Positions 28,548 to 37,911 are shown, numbered from the stretch's first letter. The stretch: 64,000 nucleotides of DNA from Geobacteraceae bacterium (GCA_027404165.1 DAHZCG010000006.1:124001-188000); one strand, 5' to 3'. Program-made: numbers and translations. Notes: generated from the sequence alone by a model not told the origin.

Positions 28548-29336
28548 CTAGAAACAGGCCCGCACAACACCACCGTCCACCCGCAGGGCTGCTCCGTTGG
28601 TGGCCGATGACAGCGGGCTGCACACATAGGTAATAAGGTTGGCCACCTCTTCCGGAGTGGCGAAACGCTGCAATAACGAACTGGGGCGTATGGAGCGGAT
28701 AAACTCCTTTTCAAACTCGGCAAAAGGCTTGCCCTCGCTCAGCTTTGAGACAAAATCCTCCACGCCAGCGGTGCGGGTCGGTCCGGGCAGGATTGCGTTG
28801 GAGGTCACGCCGGTGCCGGTACAGATCTCGGCAATCCCGCGTGAGACAGACAGCAGAGCGGTTTTCGTCATGCCGTAATGAATCATTTCCGCAGGGATCT
28901 GGATGCCGCTTTCACTGCTGAGGAACACGATCCGTCCCCAGTTGCGCTCCTTCATTCCCGGCAGCCAGGCCCGGGCAAGACGCACGGCACTCAGCACATT
29001 GACCTCGAAAAAGCGCCTCCACTCTTCATCGGAAATTTCTTCAAACGGCTTGGGTGCATAAATACCCAGGTTATTTACCAGAATATCCACATCAGGCAGC
29101 CTGTGCAAGAGCCTCTCGGCTGCATCGCTTCGTGCCAGGTCGCCACTGAATCCCTCCACTGCGGCGTTCGGTACCATACTTTTTATACGTTCCAAGGCGG
29201 TCGCAACCGTATCGTCACTGCGACCGTTGATGACAACCAGCGCTCCTTCCCGCGCCAGAGAGATGGCCGTCGCCAGACCGATCCCCGCCGTTGAGCCGGA
29301 AATGAATGCTTTTTTACCACTAAGTTTCAAATCCAT
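28548..29336 (-). CDS. short-chain dehydrogenase/reductase
   Basis: A classical SDR of 262 residues. Cofactor motif GSTAGIGLA (about 12-20), NNLG (about 87-90), catalytic Ser and Tyr-x3-Lys (SSES..., HYGMTK about 154-159), and PGPTRTAG after the active site. The C-terminus ALRVDGGVVRACF is normal. Start ATG 29336 follows AGGAGG with good spacing; a longer frame upstream has no ribosome site. The substrate is unknown. It is convergent with tesA and monocistronic. Confidence 0.85.
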   Translation of the reverse strand: MDLKLSGKKAFISGSTAGIGLATAISLAREGALVVINGRSDDTVATALERIKSMVPNAAVEGFSGDLARSDAAERLLHRLPDVDILVNNLGIYAPKPFEEISDEEWRRFFEVNVLSAVRLARAWLPGMKERNWGRIVFLSSESGIQIPAEMIHYGMTKTALLSVSRGIAEICTGTGVTSNAILPGPTRTAGVEDFVSKLSEGKPFAEFEKEFIRSIRPSSLLQRFATPEEVANLITYVCSPLSSATNGAALRVDGGVVRACF

Positions 29337-29529
29337 ACAGAGCCTCCTCTGAAATGCATTTTTTTCACCTCCGGGGTAAGTATATCCCTTTGAAGGTGGA
29401 TGGCAATTCACGCTCTGAAATCTTTTCAACTCGGAATAACGCGTTCAACTTGTCAGTACTATGCTCTGATATGGTATAATCAAAACAGGAAGGGAGCGCT
29501 ACCCTGATTGGTATTTCAGAGGAAAGGAG

Positions 29530-29910
29530 ATGAGTACAATGCTGAAAGGATTTGATGTTTCCGCCGCAGCGGTGAAGGATCTTATTCACCATGGTGAGCC
29601 CGTTCAGTTTATTGAACTCCGTCATCATCACAAGCACGACTGGAGCCTGTTCAAGGCTCGAGGAGCGTTGCGAATAGAAAATGACATGCTTGAACAGCAT
29701 CTGGCGGACATGCCTCACGACCGGCCGATAGTGGTCTTTGCAGATTGCCCGGGAGAAGAGACCAGCGCTCGGGCTGCAGAGATGCTGATGAAGCGTGGGT
29801 GGAATGATGTACATAAACTGGTCGGAGGATTCGATGCTTATCTTGAGGCGGGTCTTCCGGTAGAACCGGCCACAAAGGCTGTACCTGCAACGCGAATCAT
29901 GTGGCTGTGA
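29530..29910 (+). CDS. rhodanese-like domain protein
   Basis: A single rhodanese domain of 126 residues. The active-site loop contains the cysteine in FADCPGEETSARAAE (about 73-87), in a six-residue loop as in sulfurtransferases. VGGFDAYLEAGLPVE near the C-terminus is the family end motif (GG...W/Y...G.P). AAAGGAG precedes the start. No partner gene is adjacent; it lies convergent to an SDR. Confidence 0.82.
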   Translation: MSTMLKGFDVSAAAVKDLIHHGEPVQFIELRHHHKHDWSLFKARGALRIENDMLEQHLADMPHDRPIVVFADCPGEETSARAAEMLMKRGWNDVHKLVGGFDAYLEAGLPVEPATKAVPATRIMWL

Positions 29911-30053
29911 AAGAAGAAGGACAATCGAGGCGCCAACCGTGTGCTCTGCTCTATTGCCGATCATCTTGCAGGCCATGATTCAGGTTGCCGGAGGGCCTTG
30001 ATTCACACAAAAGAGAGTTGTGGCTGATAAAATTTGTAGCAGATTATTGCAAA

Positions 30054-30128
30054 CGGTGGCAACAAGGGTACGGTGTTGTTTCTGGCGTGCAGTCAAAAGC
30101 TATTCAACCGTTACCTCTGTTGCCACCA
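30054..30128. repeat. long imperfect inverted repeat between convergent genes
   Basis: CGGTGGCAACAAGGGTACGG (30054-30073) is nearly the inverse of CCGTTACCTCTGTTGCCACC (30108-30127), with about 33 bases between them. It may be a bidirectional terminator between the rhodanese gene and the convergent SDR, or a remnant of a small repeat element. Confidence 0.6.
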
Positions 30129-30167
30129 CTGTTATTTTCTAAATACGCCACTGTAACAATTTACCGG

Positions 30168-30935
30168 TTATTGATTACGCCCGGCCATCACCCCGCCGTC
30201 CACATCCCAGACCGCTCCCGTTACCCACCGTGCTTCGTCCGAGAGCAGAAACATGATCACCGACGCCACATCGCCAGGCATTCCGATCCGGCCGATCGGG
30301 TGGAAATCGTTGAAAGCCTGCAGGGTCTCATGTATCTCGTCGGGCTTGATAAAAGCACTGTAGATTGGCGTTTCCACCACGGCGGGAGCCACGCTGTTAA
30401 CCCGTATGCCGGAACCCGCAAGTTCCATTGCCAGATGCTGGGTTAAAGAGTGCAGGCCTGCTTTGGCCATGGAATAGGCCGAAGATGGCGTCGCCTTAAT
30501 TGCCTGGTGCGCCCACATGGAACCGATGTTGACCATCGCTCCACCACCGCTTGCAACCATATTTTTTGCCACTTGCTGGGTCACAAAAAAGGTCGCCTTG
30601 TTAAGATCCATATAGGCATCATAATCTTCGCGCGTATGTTCCAAAAAAGACTTGGGAGAGAATACTCCCGCCGCGTTGACAAGGAATTTCACATCCTTCA
30701 TCTCGTTTCGCACCGAGCGAATCAGCCTGTCCACTTCATCCCATTTCGCAAGGTCACACTGAAAGATCTGCACCTTGTCAGGAATGGCGAACGATTTGCG
30801 GGCTTCCTCCAGCTTATCCCGGTGTTTGGCGACCAGCGTCACCACAGCCCCTGCCTTAACCAGCAACCGGGCCGTTTCAAGTCCCATGCCGCTACTGCCA
30901 CCGATTATCAGCGCGTGTTTATCTGAAAAGCTCAT
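30168..30935 (-). CDS. short-chain dehydrogenase/reductase
   Basis: A protein of 255 residues. [10 protein letters not shown] (about 12-21) is the cofactor site and NAAG (about 88-91) follows. Catalytic Ser (NIGSMWAH) and YSMAKAG (about 153-159) are in place, as is the DVDGGVMAG end. Reads as a complete NAD(P)-dependent alcohol or ketone reductase; the substrate is unknown. GGGAGGAAC lies upstream of ATG. It is a second SDR within 1.5 kb but only distantly similar to the first. Confidence 0.87.
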   Translation of the reverse strand: MSFSDKHALIIGGSSGMGLETARLLVKAGAVVTLVAKHRDKLEEARKSFAIPDKVQIFQCDLAKWDEVDRLIRSVRNEMKDVKFLVNAAGVFSPKSFLEHTREDYDAYMDLNKATFFVTQQVAKNMVASGGGAMVNIGSMWAHQAIKATPSSAYSMAKAGLHSLTQHLAMELAGSGIRVNSVAPAVVETPIYSAFIKPDEIHETLQAFNDFHPIGRIGMPGDVASVIMFLLSDEARWVTGAVWDVDGGVMAGRNQ

Positions 30936-31049
30936 GTAAAGTTCCTCCCTTTTATGCTGGATAACATCACGGCCTCATGGAAATGGCCGTATCTGCCGCT
31001 TCGTTCGTCCTGCACATGACCGCATCAGCAAAAGTCGGCAAGAACCGGC

Positions 31050-31235
31050 TTAGTCCTTGAAGTATGAGTGTGCGGGCTTGATTGCAAGGATTATGGCTGC
31101 CGTAATAAAGACCAGAACATACTGTTTCGTAATTTCCGGGAAATATGCCCCGGCAATCATCCCAAACAAGATTGCACTCAGCTTCAGACAGAGTATTTCA
31201 ACAGGAGACCAAATTTTAGACCTGTACAGTTTCAT
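31050..31235 (-). CDS. small membrane protein, unknown function
   Basis: A protein of 61 residues with two hydrophobic stretches (about 16-32, LKLSAILFGMIAGAYFP, and 36-52, KQYVLVFITAAIILAIK) and a basic cytoplasmic end. GGGGGA lies about 8 bases before ATG. No family recognised; support is the ribosome site and coherent two-helix design. Confidence 0.5.
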   Translation of the reverse strand: MKLYRSKIWSPVEILCLKLSAILFGMIAGAYFPEITKQYVLVFITAAIILAIKPAHSYFKD

Positions 31236-31331
31236 ATCAAGATTCCCCCATAACGATCGTCTGAAAAAAGTATACCCCTCATCAGAAGAAAAACCACTTA
31301 CCGGGAAACTCGATAAAGGTCACACCGCACC

Positions 31332-31742
31332 TCACTCCCGGGCTTTTTCAAACGCATGTCGTATTTCTTCCATCCGGCTGCGGTTCTTGCCCAGATCCCA
31401 GTAGCCACTGCGGGCGGCTGAACGGATATGGATCAGTCCGTCAGGCGTATCCAGGACAAATAAACCGTCATCAACAAAACCGAGCATGGTTCGGAACTCG
31501 ACGCGGATTGTTGCTTCATCCGACGAAATCACCGTAGTATCGCTGCGCTGACCGAGCAGATTCCGAAGTTTTTCGAATGCACTCAGAGCGTTTCCCGTAA
31601 CCGTGAACGGTTCGATGCGATGGCTGTCCGTTGCCTGACTGGAGACGCAATTGGGTTTTTCCGGGCATGGCGGAAGAGAGTGTGTGGAAGCGACCGCTAC
31701 GCTTGTTGTCATAAGCATCACCATTGTCAGAAGCGGGATCAT
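31332..31742 (-). CDS. DUF1499 family exported protein
   Basis: A protein of 136 residues. A signal peptide (MIPLLTMVMLMTTSVAVAS) is followed by the hallmark PCPEKPNCVSSQA (about 25-37) and a beta-rich body ending in SGYWDLGKNRSRMEEIR, all typical of DUF1499. The function of the family is unknown. Its start overlaps the DUF309 gene stop by 4 bases (ATGA), so the two are co-translated. Confidence 0.85.
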   Translation of the reverse strand: MIPLLTMVMLMTTSVAVASTHSLPPCPEKPNCVSSQATDSHRIEPFTVTGNALSAFEKLRNLLGQRSDTTVISSDEATIRVEFRTMLGFVDDGLFVLDTPDGLIHIRSAARSGYWDLGKNRSRMEEIRHAFEKARE

Positions 31743-32125
31743 TGAGAAACCGTCCGCAGCCGAGGGATATATGATGGATCCAGCTCATCCATCCGTTCGC
31801 TGCCAAGATCTTCCAGGGCCTCGCGCACCCGGTTGGCATCCGCTATAAGTCCGGCTACATCCACCCACATGCATACATCAGAAACGTGGCTCAAGTGCTT
31901 TACCCCGCTCGTGAGGACGCTGATCGCCCCGCCGTAGTTTCCGTTACGCCAGTGAAGCAGGGCCACCGCAACCTGAAGGGTCCCCTGGAAGAATTCGCGC
32001 ACCTCTCCACCTTCGCCAATCCACAGATCTTCCAGTGTTTCATGGCACTCATACCATTGACCGGCATTGAACTGCCGGATAGCCAGAAGCAGTTGCCCCG
32101 GCGGTGATTCATTACAATGTCGCAT
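31739..32125 (-). CDS. DUF309 family protein
   Basis: An all-helical cytoplasmic protein of 128 residues with the DUF309 signature YECHETLEDLW (about 24-34) and GTLQVAVALLHWRNGNYGGA (about 48-67). The function is unknown. ATG 32125 was chosen because family proteins start close to the FNAGQWYE segment; GGAG lies about 11 bases upstream. A longer frame to 32215 exists but its first 30 residues are not family-like. It is upstream of, and coupled to, the DUF1499 gene. Confidence 0.8.
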   Translation of the reverse strand: MRHCNESPPGQLLLAIRQFNAGQWYECHETLEDLWIGEGGEVREFFQGTLQVAVALLHWRNGNYGGAISVLTSGVKHLSHVSDVCMWVDVAGLIADANRVREALEDLGSERMDELDPSYIPRLRTVSQ

Positions 32126-32312
32126 ACGTAAAATCAGCTCCTTCGTTGCATGAAACCAGCGTGATATGACCGACAGCGGCAGCAGTAATGCTGCGATACT
32201 ACGGCTGTTTTGCACAATAACAGTGATCGGCGGTGATCTGTTGTTGACATGTCAGACTGTTTCGAAACATGATAACCTTACACTACATTTGTATTTGTCA
32301 AACTACTGGACA

Positions 32313-32723
32313 ATGCCCATGCTAATTAAACCGCACTTCCCACTCGACGTCTTCTACGATGGATCCTGTTCCGTCTGCGCCAGAGAGATAGAACACTATC
32401 TGCGCCAGGATCATGGTGGCAATCTTCGGTCGGTAGACATCAGTGCCCCCAGCTTCGACCCTGCCCCCTTTCATATAACCCTGGATGCCTTCATGTATGA
32501 ACTGCATGCCATCGACCAGAGTGGCGGGGTATATCGGGGTGTGGAAGCGTTCTGGGCCATCTGGCAGGCGTTTCCTGCTTCGACGTTGTATGGCCTGTTG
32601 GGTGCCGTCATAACCATGCCGGTGGTACATCCTGTCGCACGTCTTCTGTACAAGGGATTTGCCCGCATACGTCCTTATCTGCCGAAGAGACATAGCTGCA
32701 CCACCGGTACCTGCAAAAGATAG
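32313..32723 (+). CDS. DUF393 / DCC-family thiol-disulfide oxidoreductase-like protein
   Basis: A protein of 136 residues. The N-terminal VFYDGSCSVCAREIE (about 13-27) carries the CxxC of the DCC family, fused to a helical C-terminal half with a weak hydrophobic stretch (about 95-112). It ends in HSCTTGTCKR with two more cysteines. ATG 32313 and ATG 32319 are both possible starts. The DUF2127 gene follows 19 bases later on the same strand. A redox role is suggested by the CxxC but not proven. Confidence 0.78.
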   Translation: MPMLIKPHFPLDVFYDGSCSVCAREIEHYLRQDHGGNLRSVDISAPSFDPAPFHITLDAFMYELHAIDQSGGVYRGVEAFWAIWQAFPASTLYGLLGAVITMPVVHPVARLLYKGFARIRPYLPKRHSCTTGTCKR

Positions 32724-32742
32724 GAAGGGGTGGATTCCGAAA

Positions 32743-33243
32743 ATGAAACGTACCCAAACGCACAAAAAGCGTTCCTCGAGTAATCTGCATGCGCGAGGAC
32801 TGCACATCATCGCATTTTTTGAAGGCGCCAAAGGGTTGCTGGTCCTTTTAGTCGGCTTTGAACTGCTGACCTTCATTCACAAAGACATTCACGAAGCAGC
32901 CATACGGTTGGTCGAACACCTGGACTTAAACCCCGCCAGCCATTATCCGCGTATATTTCTCGATTTGACGGAACATGTAAGCGACGCAAAACTCTGGAGC
33001 ATTGCAGTGGCAGCGGCGATGTACTTTGTCGTGCGCATAATCGAAGCAGCCGGCCTCTGGATGAAAAAGTCCTGGGCAGAGTGGTTCGGAGTGCTGACCG
33101 GTGGCATGTATATCCCGGTCGAGATTTTTGAAGTCGTCCGCAGAGCAACCTGGCCAAGAGTAACCATACTCGTCATTAACCTTTGCGTCGTGTCCTACCT
33201 GCTGTTTGTACTGATCAAAAGCGGCAATAAAAAGTCTCACTGA
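32743..33243 (+). CDS. DUF2127 family membrane protein
   Basis: A protein of 166 residues. Basic N-terminus, then four hydrophobic segments (about 20-42, 83-102, 110-128, 140-160), with the family-like ARGLHIIAFFEGAKGLLVLL near the start and WAEWFGVLTGGMYIPVEIFE in the middle. AGGAAGGGG lies upstream of ATG. Function unknown. It is convergent with a phosphatase gene, only 18 bases apart, so transcription must end within or right after it. Confidence 0.82.
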   Translation: MKRTQTHKKRSSSNLHARGLHIIAFFEGAKGLLVLLVGFELLTFIHKDIHEAAIRLVEHLDLNPASHYPRIFLDLTEHVSDAKLWSIAVAAAMYFVVRIIEAAGLWMKKSWAEWFGVLTGGMYIPVEIFEVVRRATWPRVTILVINLCVVSYLLFVLIKSGNKKSH

Positions 33244-33261
33244 TGATGTCTCTGCACACTA

Positions 33262-33921
33262 TCAATCACACCAGCGCTGAATATACAACTCCATGGTATC
33301 CAGATTCAGGGCTACCAGATTCCCGAAGTTTGGCTGCATGGCGGTGAACGCTCCGTTATCGAGTTGAAAGTTATTCGTAAGAAGCGATGCCTCAATCAGC
33401 GGAAGCGGGCGGATTTTATGGCCGGTTACAAGGGTCCGCCCCTCCAGCCTATCTCTGCCGAACGGGCTGCTCTCTCCCCAGACCATTGCAAAGGGAGTGC
33501 TTTCCGCCAGGGGATCAGCCACCGTCATGTCCAGTCCCGCATGAACAAAAACGAAATTTTCGTCCGATTGTATATACGGCATCTGATCGAGTAGAGTAAG
33601 ATAAACGTCCGGCAGCTCATCCAGAGATGTTGCACCGAAGCTTTTCAAGGTCTCTGTCCCCCACCCCTCCATCCAGTATTCATCAGTACCGCTTACCGAC
33701 TGTAGCAGCATATCTTCATGATTTCCCCGCACCGGGCGCACGTCATACCCTACCGCCGTGAGACGCATCATTGTGTCCAGCACCCCCCTGCTGTCGGGGC
33801 CGCGATCAATATAATCCCCCAACAGATGCAGCCGGTCGCCGGGCCTTAAATTCAAACGACCGAGGAGCGCCTGAAAGGTTTTGCTGCCACCATGTATGTC
33901 ACCGATTGCGTAGCGGGTCAT
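33262..33921 (-). CDS. serine/threonine (PPP-type) metallophosphatase
   Basis: A calcineurin-like phosphatase of 219 residues. The three metal-binding motifs are complete: GDIHGG (7-12), GDYIDRG (about 35-41) and GNHED (about 66-70), with two further His ligands in FVHAGLD and VTGHK. Size and motif spacing match bacterial PrpA/lambda-type protein phosphatases. Substrates are unknown. It is transcribed alone, opposite to DUF2127. Confidence 0.9.
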   Translation of the reverse strand: MTRYAIGDIHGGSKTFQALLGRLNLRPGDRLHLLGDYIDRGPDSRGVLDTMMRLTAVGYDVRPVRGNHEDMLLQSVSGTDEYWMEGWGTETLKSFGATSLDELPDVYLTLLDQMPYIQSDENFVFVHAGLDMTVADPLAESTPFAMVWGESSPFGRDRLEGRTLVTGHKIRPLPLIEASLLTNNFQLDNGAFTAMQPNFGNLVALNLDTMELYIQRWCD

Positions 33922-34232
33922 GATCTCGTTTCATCTGTTGTTATTTACCTCCATGCTACCACATATACGTCGTCATTCAATGGTGTAGATTCCAATATGC
34001 TCCTGATTGTGCGTAAGCGGTGTGGCGGGTGAATTTGCACATCATTTTATGGGGACATCACTTGGCAAAAACCAGCCTCAATTCAGATAATTATGCCTGC
34101 CGGTGTAAATTTCCGAGCGTTTGGATAAAAAACCCCGTTGACGATAGCGTCGATCGAATGATAACGTACCGACGTTTCTGTCATAGCCGGTATATAAATA
34201 GTGCGCCGGCCATTTTATTCAGGAGGTTTCAG
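33922..34232 (+). promoter_or_regulatory. upstream region of the TrpX-like ABC operon
   Basis: No gene seen in this 310-base stretch. A possible promoter is TTGACG (34138-34143) with a weak -10 GATAAC (34160-34165), and TATATAAAT at 34190-34198 is another -10-like site. AGGAGG at 34221-34226 is the ribosome site of the next gene. Confidence 0.35.
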
Positions 34233-35228
34233 GTGAAAAAATTATTACATGTTGTGCTTGCGTTGTCATTGATTGCCGCTGCACCGGCTCTGTCGGCATT
34301 TGCCGCCGCCCCTCCCCACACGGTCCTCATCGGAATTTCAAAAATTGTCTCTCATCCGGCTCTTGATGCTGTTGAAAAGGGGATTCAGGATGAGCTGGCT
34401 GCCGATAAAATCAATGCCACATATGACCTGCAAAACGCCAATGGGAATATCAGCACCTCCGCCTCGATCGCCAACAAGTTTCAGTCGGAAAGGGTAACCC
34501 TGGCCGTCGGCATTGCCACACCGACCTCCCAGTCACTGGTCAACACCCTGAAAGGGATCCCGATCGTCTTCTCGGCGGTGACCGATCCGGTCAAAGCGGG
34601 CCTGGTCCCGTCACTGAAAGGCTCCTCAAAACCGGTTACCGGAGTATCCGACATGACTCCGGTCAAACAGCAGATCGAACTGTTGCTCAAGATCAAAAAG
34701 ATTAAACGTCTCGGTCATATCTACACAAGTTCAGAAGAAAATGCCGTCGTGCTGGCAGGTGTCGTTAAACACGCCTGTAAAGAGTTGGGGATTGAATACG
34801 TGGAAACAACCGTTTCCACCTCGTCCGAGGTAAAGCAGGCGGTTCAGGCAATTATCAGGCGCGTGGATGCACTCTACATCAGTACCGACAACACCGTGGT
34901 TTCAGCATTGGGCTCCATCGCTGACGTCGCATCCAAAAACAGGATTCCGATCATGTCGGCAGATCCCAGTTCTGCAGAAAAATACCCAATCTTGGCCGCC
35001 TGGGGATTTGATTATTACAAAATGGGCAGGACTACCGGAAAAGTGATCGTAGAAATCCTGAAAGGCAAAAAGCCGGGACAGATTCCGACCCGCTTTATGA
35101 CCAAGACGACTGATGTTGATCTGCTGGTCAACGTGGATGTCGCCAAAAAGCTCGGCCTGACGATCCCGAAAGACATTATCAAAAGCGCCGACAAGGTTAT
35201 AGAAAACGGGAAACTGCATAAAAAATAA
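34233..35228 (+). CDS. ABC transporter substrate-binding protein, TrpX-like
   Basis: A periplasmic binding protein of 331 residues. The signal peptide is LLHVVLALSLIAAAPALSA (about 4-22), then the typical start VLIGISKIVSHPALDAVEKG. The fold is type I (Rossmann-like lobes, GHIYTSSEENAV near 168, GFDYYKMGRTTG near 265), as in the DUF534/TrpX family. In streptococci such systems are proposed to import tryptophan; here the ligand is unproven. GTG 34233 has AGGAGG 6-7 bases upstream. First gene of a three-gene operon with the permease and ATPase. Confidence 0.88.
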   Translation: MKKLLHVVLALSLIAAAPALSAFAAAPPHTVLIGISKIVSHPALDAVEKGIQDELAADKINATYDLQNANGNISTSASIANKFQSERVTLAVGIATPTSQSLVNTLKGIPIVFSAVTDPVKAGLVPSLKGSSKPVTGVSDMTPVKQQIELLLKIKKIKRLGHIYTSSEENAVVLAGVVKHACKELGIEYVETTVSTSSEVKQAVQAIIRRVDALYISTDNTVVSALGSIADVASKNRIPIMSADPSSAEKYPILAAWGFDYYKMGRTTGKVIVEILKGKKPGQIPTRFMTKTTDVDLLVNVDVAKKLGLTIPKDIIKSADKVIENGKLHKK

Positions 35229-35236
35229 TCTCTTAT

Positions 35237-35262
35237 GCCCGGTGCTCTGACGAGTGCCGGGC
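35237..35262 (+). promoter_or_regulatory. intergenic hairpin after the binding-protein gene
   Basis: GCCCGG and CCGGGC pair around an imperfect inner helix and loop. No strong T run follows. Such hairpins often stabilise the binding-protein message or lower read-through into the permease gene. Confidence 0.5.
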
Positions 35263-35297
35263 AATTTATCCATGTGGAAGGTTGAAACGGTTTTGCT

Positions 35298-36206
35298 ATG
35301 ATTGAAGGTATTCTGGTTGAAGGTCTGATCTATGGAATAATGGTTCTGGGAGTATTCATCACTTTCAGAGTGCTCGACTTTCCCGACTTGACGGTTGATG
35401 GTTCATTTCCGCTGGGGGCCGCACTGATGGTCCAGGGGCTTCTGCTCGGCATGAACGGCTGGCTGGCACTGTTAATCGCCTTCATCGGCGGCGTGCTTGC
35501 CGGAGTTGTCACGGCGCTGATTCACAACCATCTCAAAGTTCCGAATCTGCTTGCCGGCATTCTGACCATGACCATGCTGTACTCGATAAATATTCGTATC
35601 CTCGGCAATCGAGCCAATGTCCCGGTTCTTGACCAGGACACGCTCTTGTCGGATGTTTCCAACCGCCTGTCAGGCATCATCCCGGACGATTACATTCTAC
35701 TGCTCTTCTTCGTCGTTGTAGCTATCACGATCAAGTTGCTGATCGATCTCTTTTTCCGTACCGACCTCGGCATGACCATTGGGGCTATGGGTAATAATGA
35801 GCAGATGGTTATCTCCCAGGGCATAAACCCGAAGACCCTGAAAACTATCGGCCTCGGGCTGTCGAACGGACTGGTGGCCGTATCAGGAGCCTTTGCGGCC
35901 CAGTACCTCGGGTTTGCCGATGTGGGGCTCGGCCAGGGAATTATTATCTCCGGTCTGGCCTCGGTCATGATCGGCGAATTTCTTATCATGAAAAGCAACC
36001 GCATCGGCGTGCTGACGTTCTGTGCACTGGCTGGTTCTATCCTGTTCCATGCGGTCATGTATCTGGGACGTTACTACGGCTATATTATCAAGATGACTCC
36101 CAGTGACCTGAATCTGATCAAAGGGCTCCTGATTATCATCCTGCTGATTCTGACCCAGTCCAGGAAACTCAAAATGGCGGCTTTCAGGGTACGGGTGCTG
36201 AAATGA
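35298..36206 (+). CDS. ABC transporter permease, TrpY-like
   Basis: A protein of 302 residues. About eight hydrophobic segments; organisation like branched-chain/ribose-type permeases (LivH-like), with FRVLDFPDLTVDGSFPLGAA near the N-terminus and MGNNEQMVISQGIN near 160. Transmembrane partner of the TrpX-like binding protein. The stop overlaps the ATPase start by 4 bases (ATGA). Confidence 0.87.
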   Translation: MIEGILVEGLIYGIMVLGVFITFRVLDFPDLTVDGSFPLGAALMVQGLLLGMNGWLALLIAFIGGVLAGVVTALIHNHLKVPNLLAGILTMTMLYSINIRILGNRANVPVLDQDTLLSDVSNRLSGIIPDDYILLLFFVVVAITIKLLIDLFFRTDLGMTIGAMGNNEQMVISQGINPKTLKTIGLGLSNGLVAVSGAFAAQYLGFADVGLGQGIIISGLASVMIGEFLIMKSNRIGVLTFCALAGSILFHAVMYLGRYYGYIIKMTPSDLNLIKGLLIIILLILTQSRKLKMAAFRVRVLK

Positions 36207-36997
36207 TAGTGATAAAAAATGTTTCCGTCACCTTTAACCAAGGTACCGTGAATGAAAATCAGGCGTTGCGCGACATAAACCTGAATGTCAGGGAAGGCGA
36301 TTTCATCACCATTATCGGCAGTAACGGGGCCGGGAAATCGACCCTCTTCAACCTGATTGCCGGTACGATAACCCCGACAACCGGTACAATCCATGCCGGC
36401 GGCCGCAACATAACCCGCGAACCGGAATACAAACGGGCCCGCTACATTGGCCGGATTTTTCAGAACCCGCTGCTTGGGACCGCTTCAAACATGAGCCTGG
36501 AAGACAACATGATGATTACTTATCGCAAAGGCTTCAAGTGGCTCAAGCGAAGTCTTAACAGCAAGATGAAAGAGTACTTCCGTACTGAGCTGCTTCAGCT
36601 CAAGATGGGACTTGAGCATCGTATGAAGGAAAACCTGCTCATGTTTTCAGGGGGACAGCGTCAGGCCCTGACCCTGCTGATGATGGTATTATCCAAACCT
36701 GCACTGATCATGCTTGATGAGCATACCGCTGCGCTTGACCCAAAAAATGCCGAGATTGTTCTGGAATTGACAGACAAATTCATCAGGGAATACAAACTGA
36801 CTTCCATGATGATCACCCACAACATGAACCATGCCATAGAGTATGGCAACCGCCTGCTGATGATGGACCAGGGGGAGATCATTTTTGATGTATCGGGTGA
36901 CGAGAAGAAAGAGTTGACAGTTGAGAAACTGATCGAAAAATTCCATGAACTTCGCCATCACGGTTTTGAAAACGACCGGGCGCTGCTCGCCGAGTAG
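36203..36997 (+). CDS. ABC transporter ATP-binding protein, TrpZ-like
   Basis: A protein of 264 residues. Walker A is GSNGAGKST (about 38-46), the signature is FSGGQRQA (about 149-156), Walker B is LIMLDEHTAALDP (about 168-180), with the DEHTAALDP wording characteristic of this subfamily, and the H-loop is MITHN. Completes the three-gene importer. Confidence 0.9.
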   Translation: MIVIKNVSVTFNQGTVNENQALRDINLNVREGDFITIIGSNGAGKSTLFNLIAGTITPTTGTIHAGGRNITREPEYKRARYIGRIFQNPLLGTASNMSLEDNMMITYRKGFKWLKRSLNSKMKEYFRTELLQLKMGLEHRMKENLLMFSGGQRQALTLLMMVLSKPALIMLDEHTAALDPKNAEIVLELTDKFIREYKLTSMMITHNMNHAIEYGNRLLMMDQGEIIFDVSGDEKKELTVEKLIEKFHELRHHGFENDRALLAE

Positions 36998-37034
36998 TAC
37001 GTCTTCACCTCAGGATCAAAGTGGAATTCATGCC

Positions 37035-37063
37035 TTGACGGGTTTGACCTTTTCTGGAATAAT
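37035..37063 (+). promoter_or_regulatory. candidate promoter of the polar amino acid ABC operon
   Basis: TTGACG (37035-37040), 17-base spacer, AATAAT (37058-37063); about 42 bases before the GTG start. Confidence 0.5.
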
Positions 37064-37104
37064 CCCGCCGGTTTGTCAAATAATTATTTCAGGAGATGGA
37101 AATC

Positions 37105-37896
37105 GTGAAAAAACTATCAGTAATATTGTCGTTCCTCGTACTGTCACTGATTGCCGTAACGGCCTTTGCTGGCGACGGTTCCTGGAACAAGGTTAAAAAA
37201 GACGGAAAACTTGTCATCGGCCTGGATGACTCCTTTCCCCCGATGGGCTACCGTCAGGCCGACGGCAAACTCGTCGGTTTTGACATTGATGCCGCCGAGG
37301 AAGTTGGAAAGCGCCTTGGTGTCAAAATCGAGTGGCAGCCAACCGCCTGGGACGGCGTAATCCACTCCCTGGATGCCAAAAAGTTTGACTGCATCTGGAA
37401 CGGCATGACGATCACCGCAGAACGCGCCAAACAGGTCGCTTTCAGCAAACCCTATATCATGGACGGCCAGATCGCTATCGTAAATTTCAGGGACAAGCGT
37501 TTTAAATCCCTCAAGGACCTGAAGAATTTTAAAGCCGGCACCCAGAAAGGTTCATCAGGGATTGAAGCGGTCAAGAAGCTGGCCAACGCACCAACCGAAC
37601 TGAAGGAATATGAAGACTATCCGAAAGCTCTGCTTGATCTTGAAGCCGGCCGTATCAATGTGGTGGTCGTGGACAATGTCACCGGCCGTGACATGATTGC
37701 CAAACGCCCCGGCAAATTCAGGATTCTTCCCGGTATGATCAGCAAAGAGCCGTTTGGTGTTGCATTCCGCAAGAGTGACAATGACCTGCGTAACAAAGTC
37801 CAGAAAACTCTGGACAAGATGGTAAAAGATGGCGCCATGGCCAAAATATCACGTAAATGGTTTGCAGAAGACCTGACCAACCCCAAGAAATTTTAG
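37105..37896 (+). CDS. polar amino acid ABC transporter substrate-binding protein
   Basis: A protein of 263 residues. Signal peptide VKKLSVILSFLVLSLIAVTAFA, then the SBP_bac_3 pattern: LVIGLDDSFPPMGYRQADGK, FDIDAAEEVGKRLGVKIEW, DCIWNGMTITAERAK. GTG 37105 was chosen because AGGAG lies 9 bases upstream, whereas the ATG at 37096 abuts it. Family members bind amino acids such as glutamine, arginine or cystine; the ligand is not fixed here. Followed by permease and ATPase genes. Confidence 0.92.
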   Translation: MKKLSVILSFLVLSLIAVTAFAGDGSWNKVKKDGKLVIGLDDSFPPMGYRQADGKLVGFDIDAAEEVGKRLGVKIEWQPTAWDGVIHSLDAKKFDCIWNGMTITAERAKQVAFSKPYIMDGQIAIVNFRDKRFKSLKDLKNFKAGTQKGSSGIEAVKKLANAPTELKEYEDYPKALLDLEAGRINVVVVDNVTGRDMIAKRPGKFRILPGMISKEPFGVAFRKSDNDLRNKVQKTLDKMVKDGAMAKISRKWFAEDLTNPKKF

Positions 37897-37911
37897 TCTG
37901 TGAAGGTTTCA

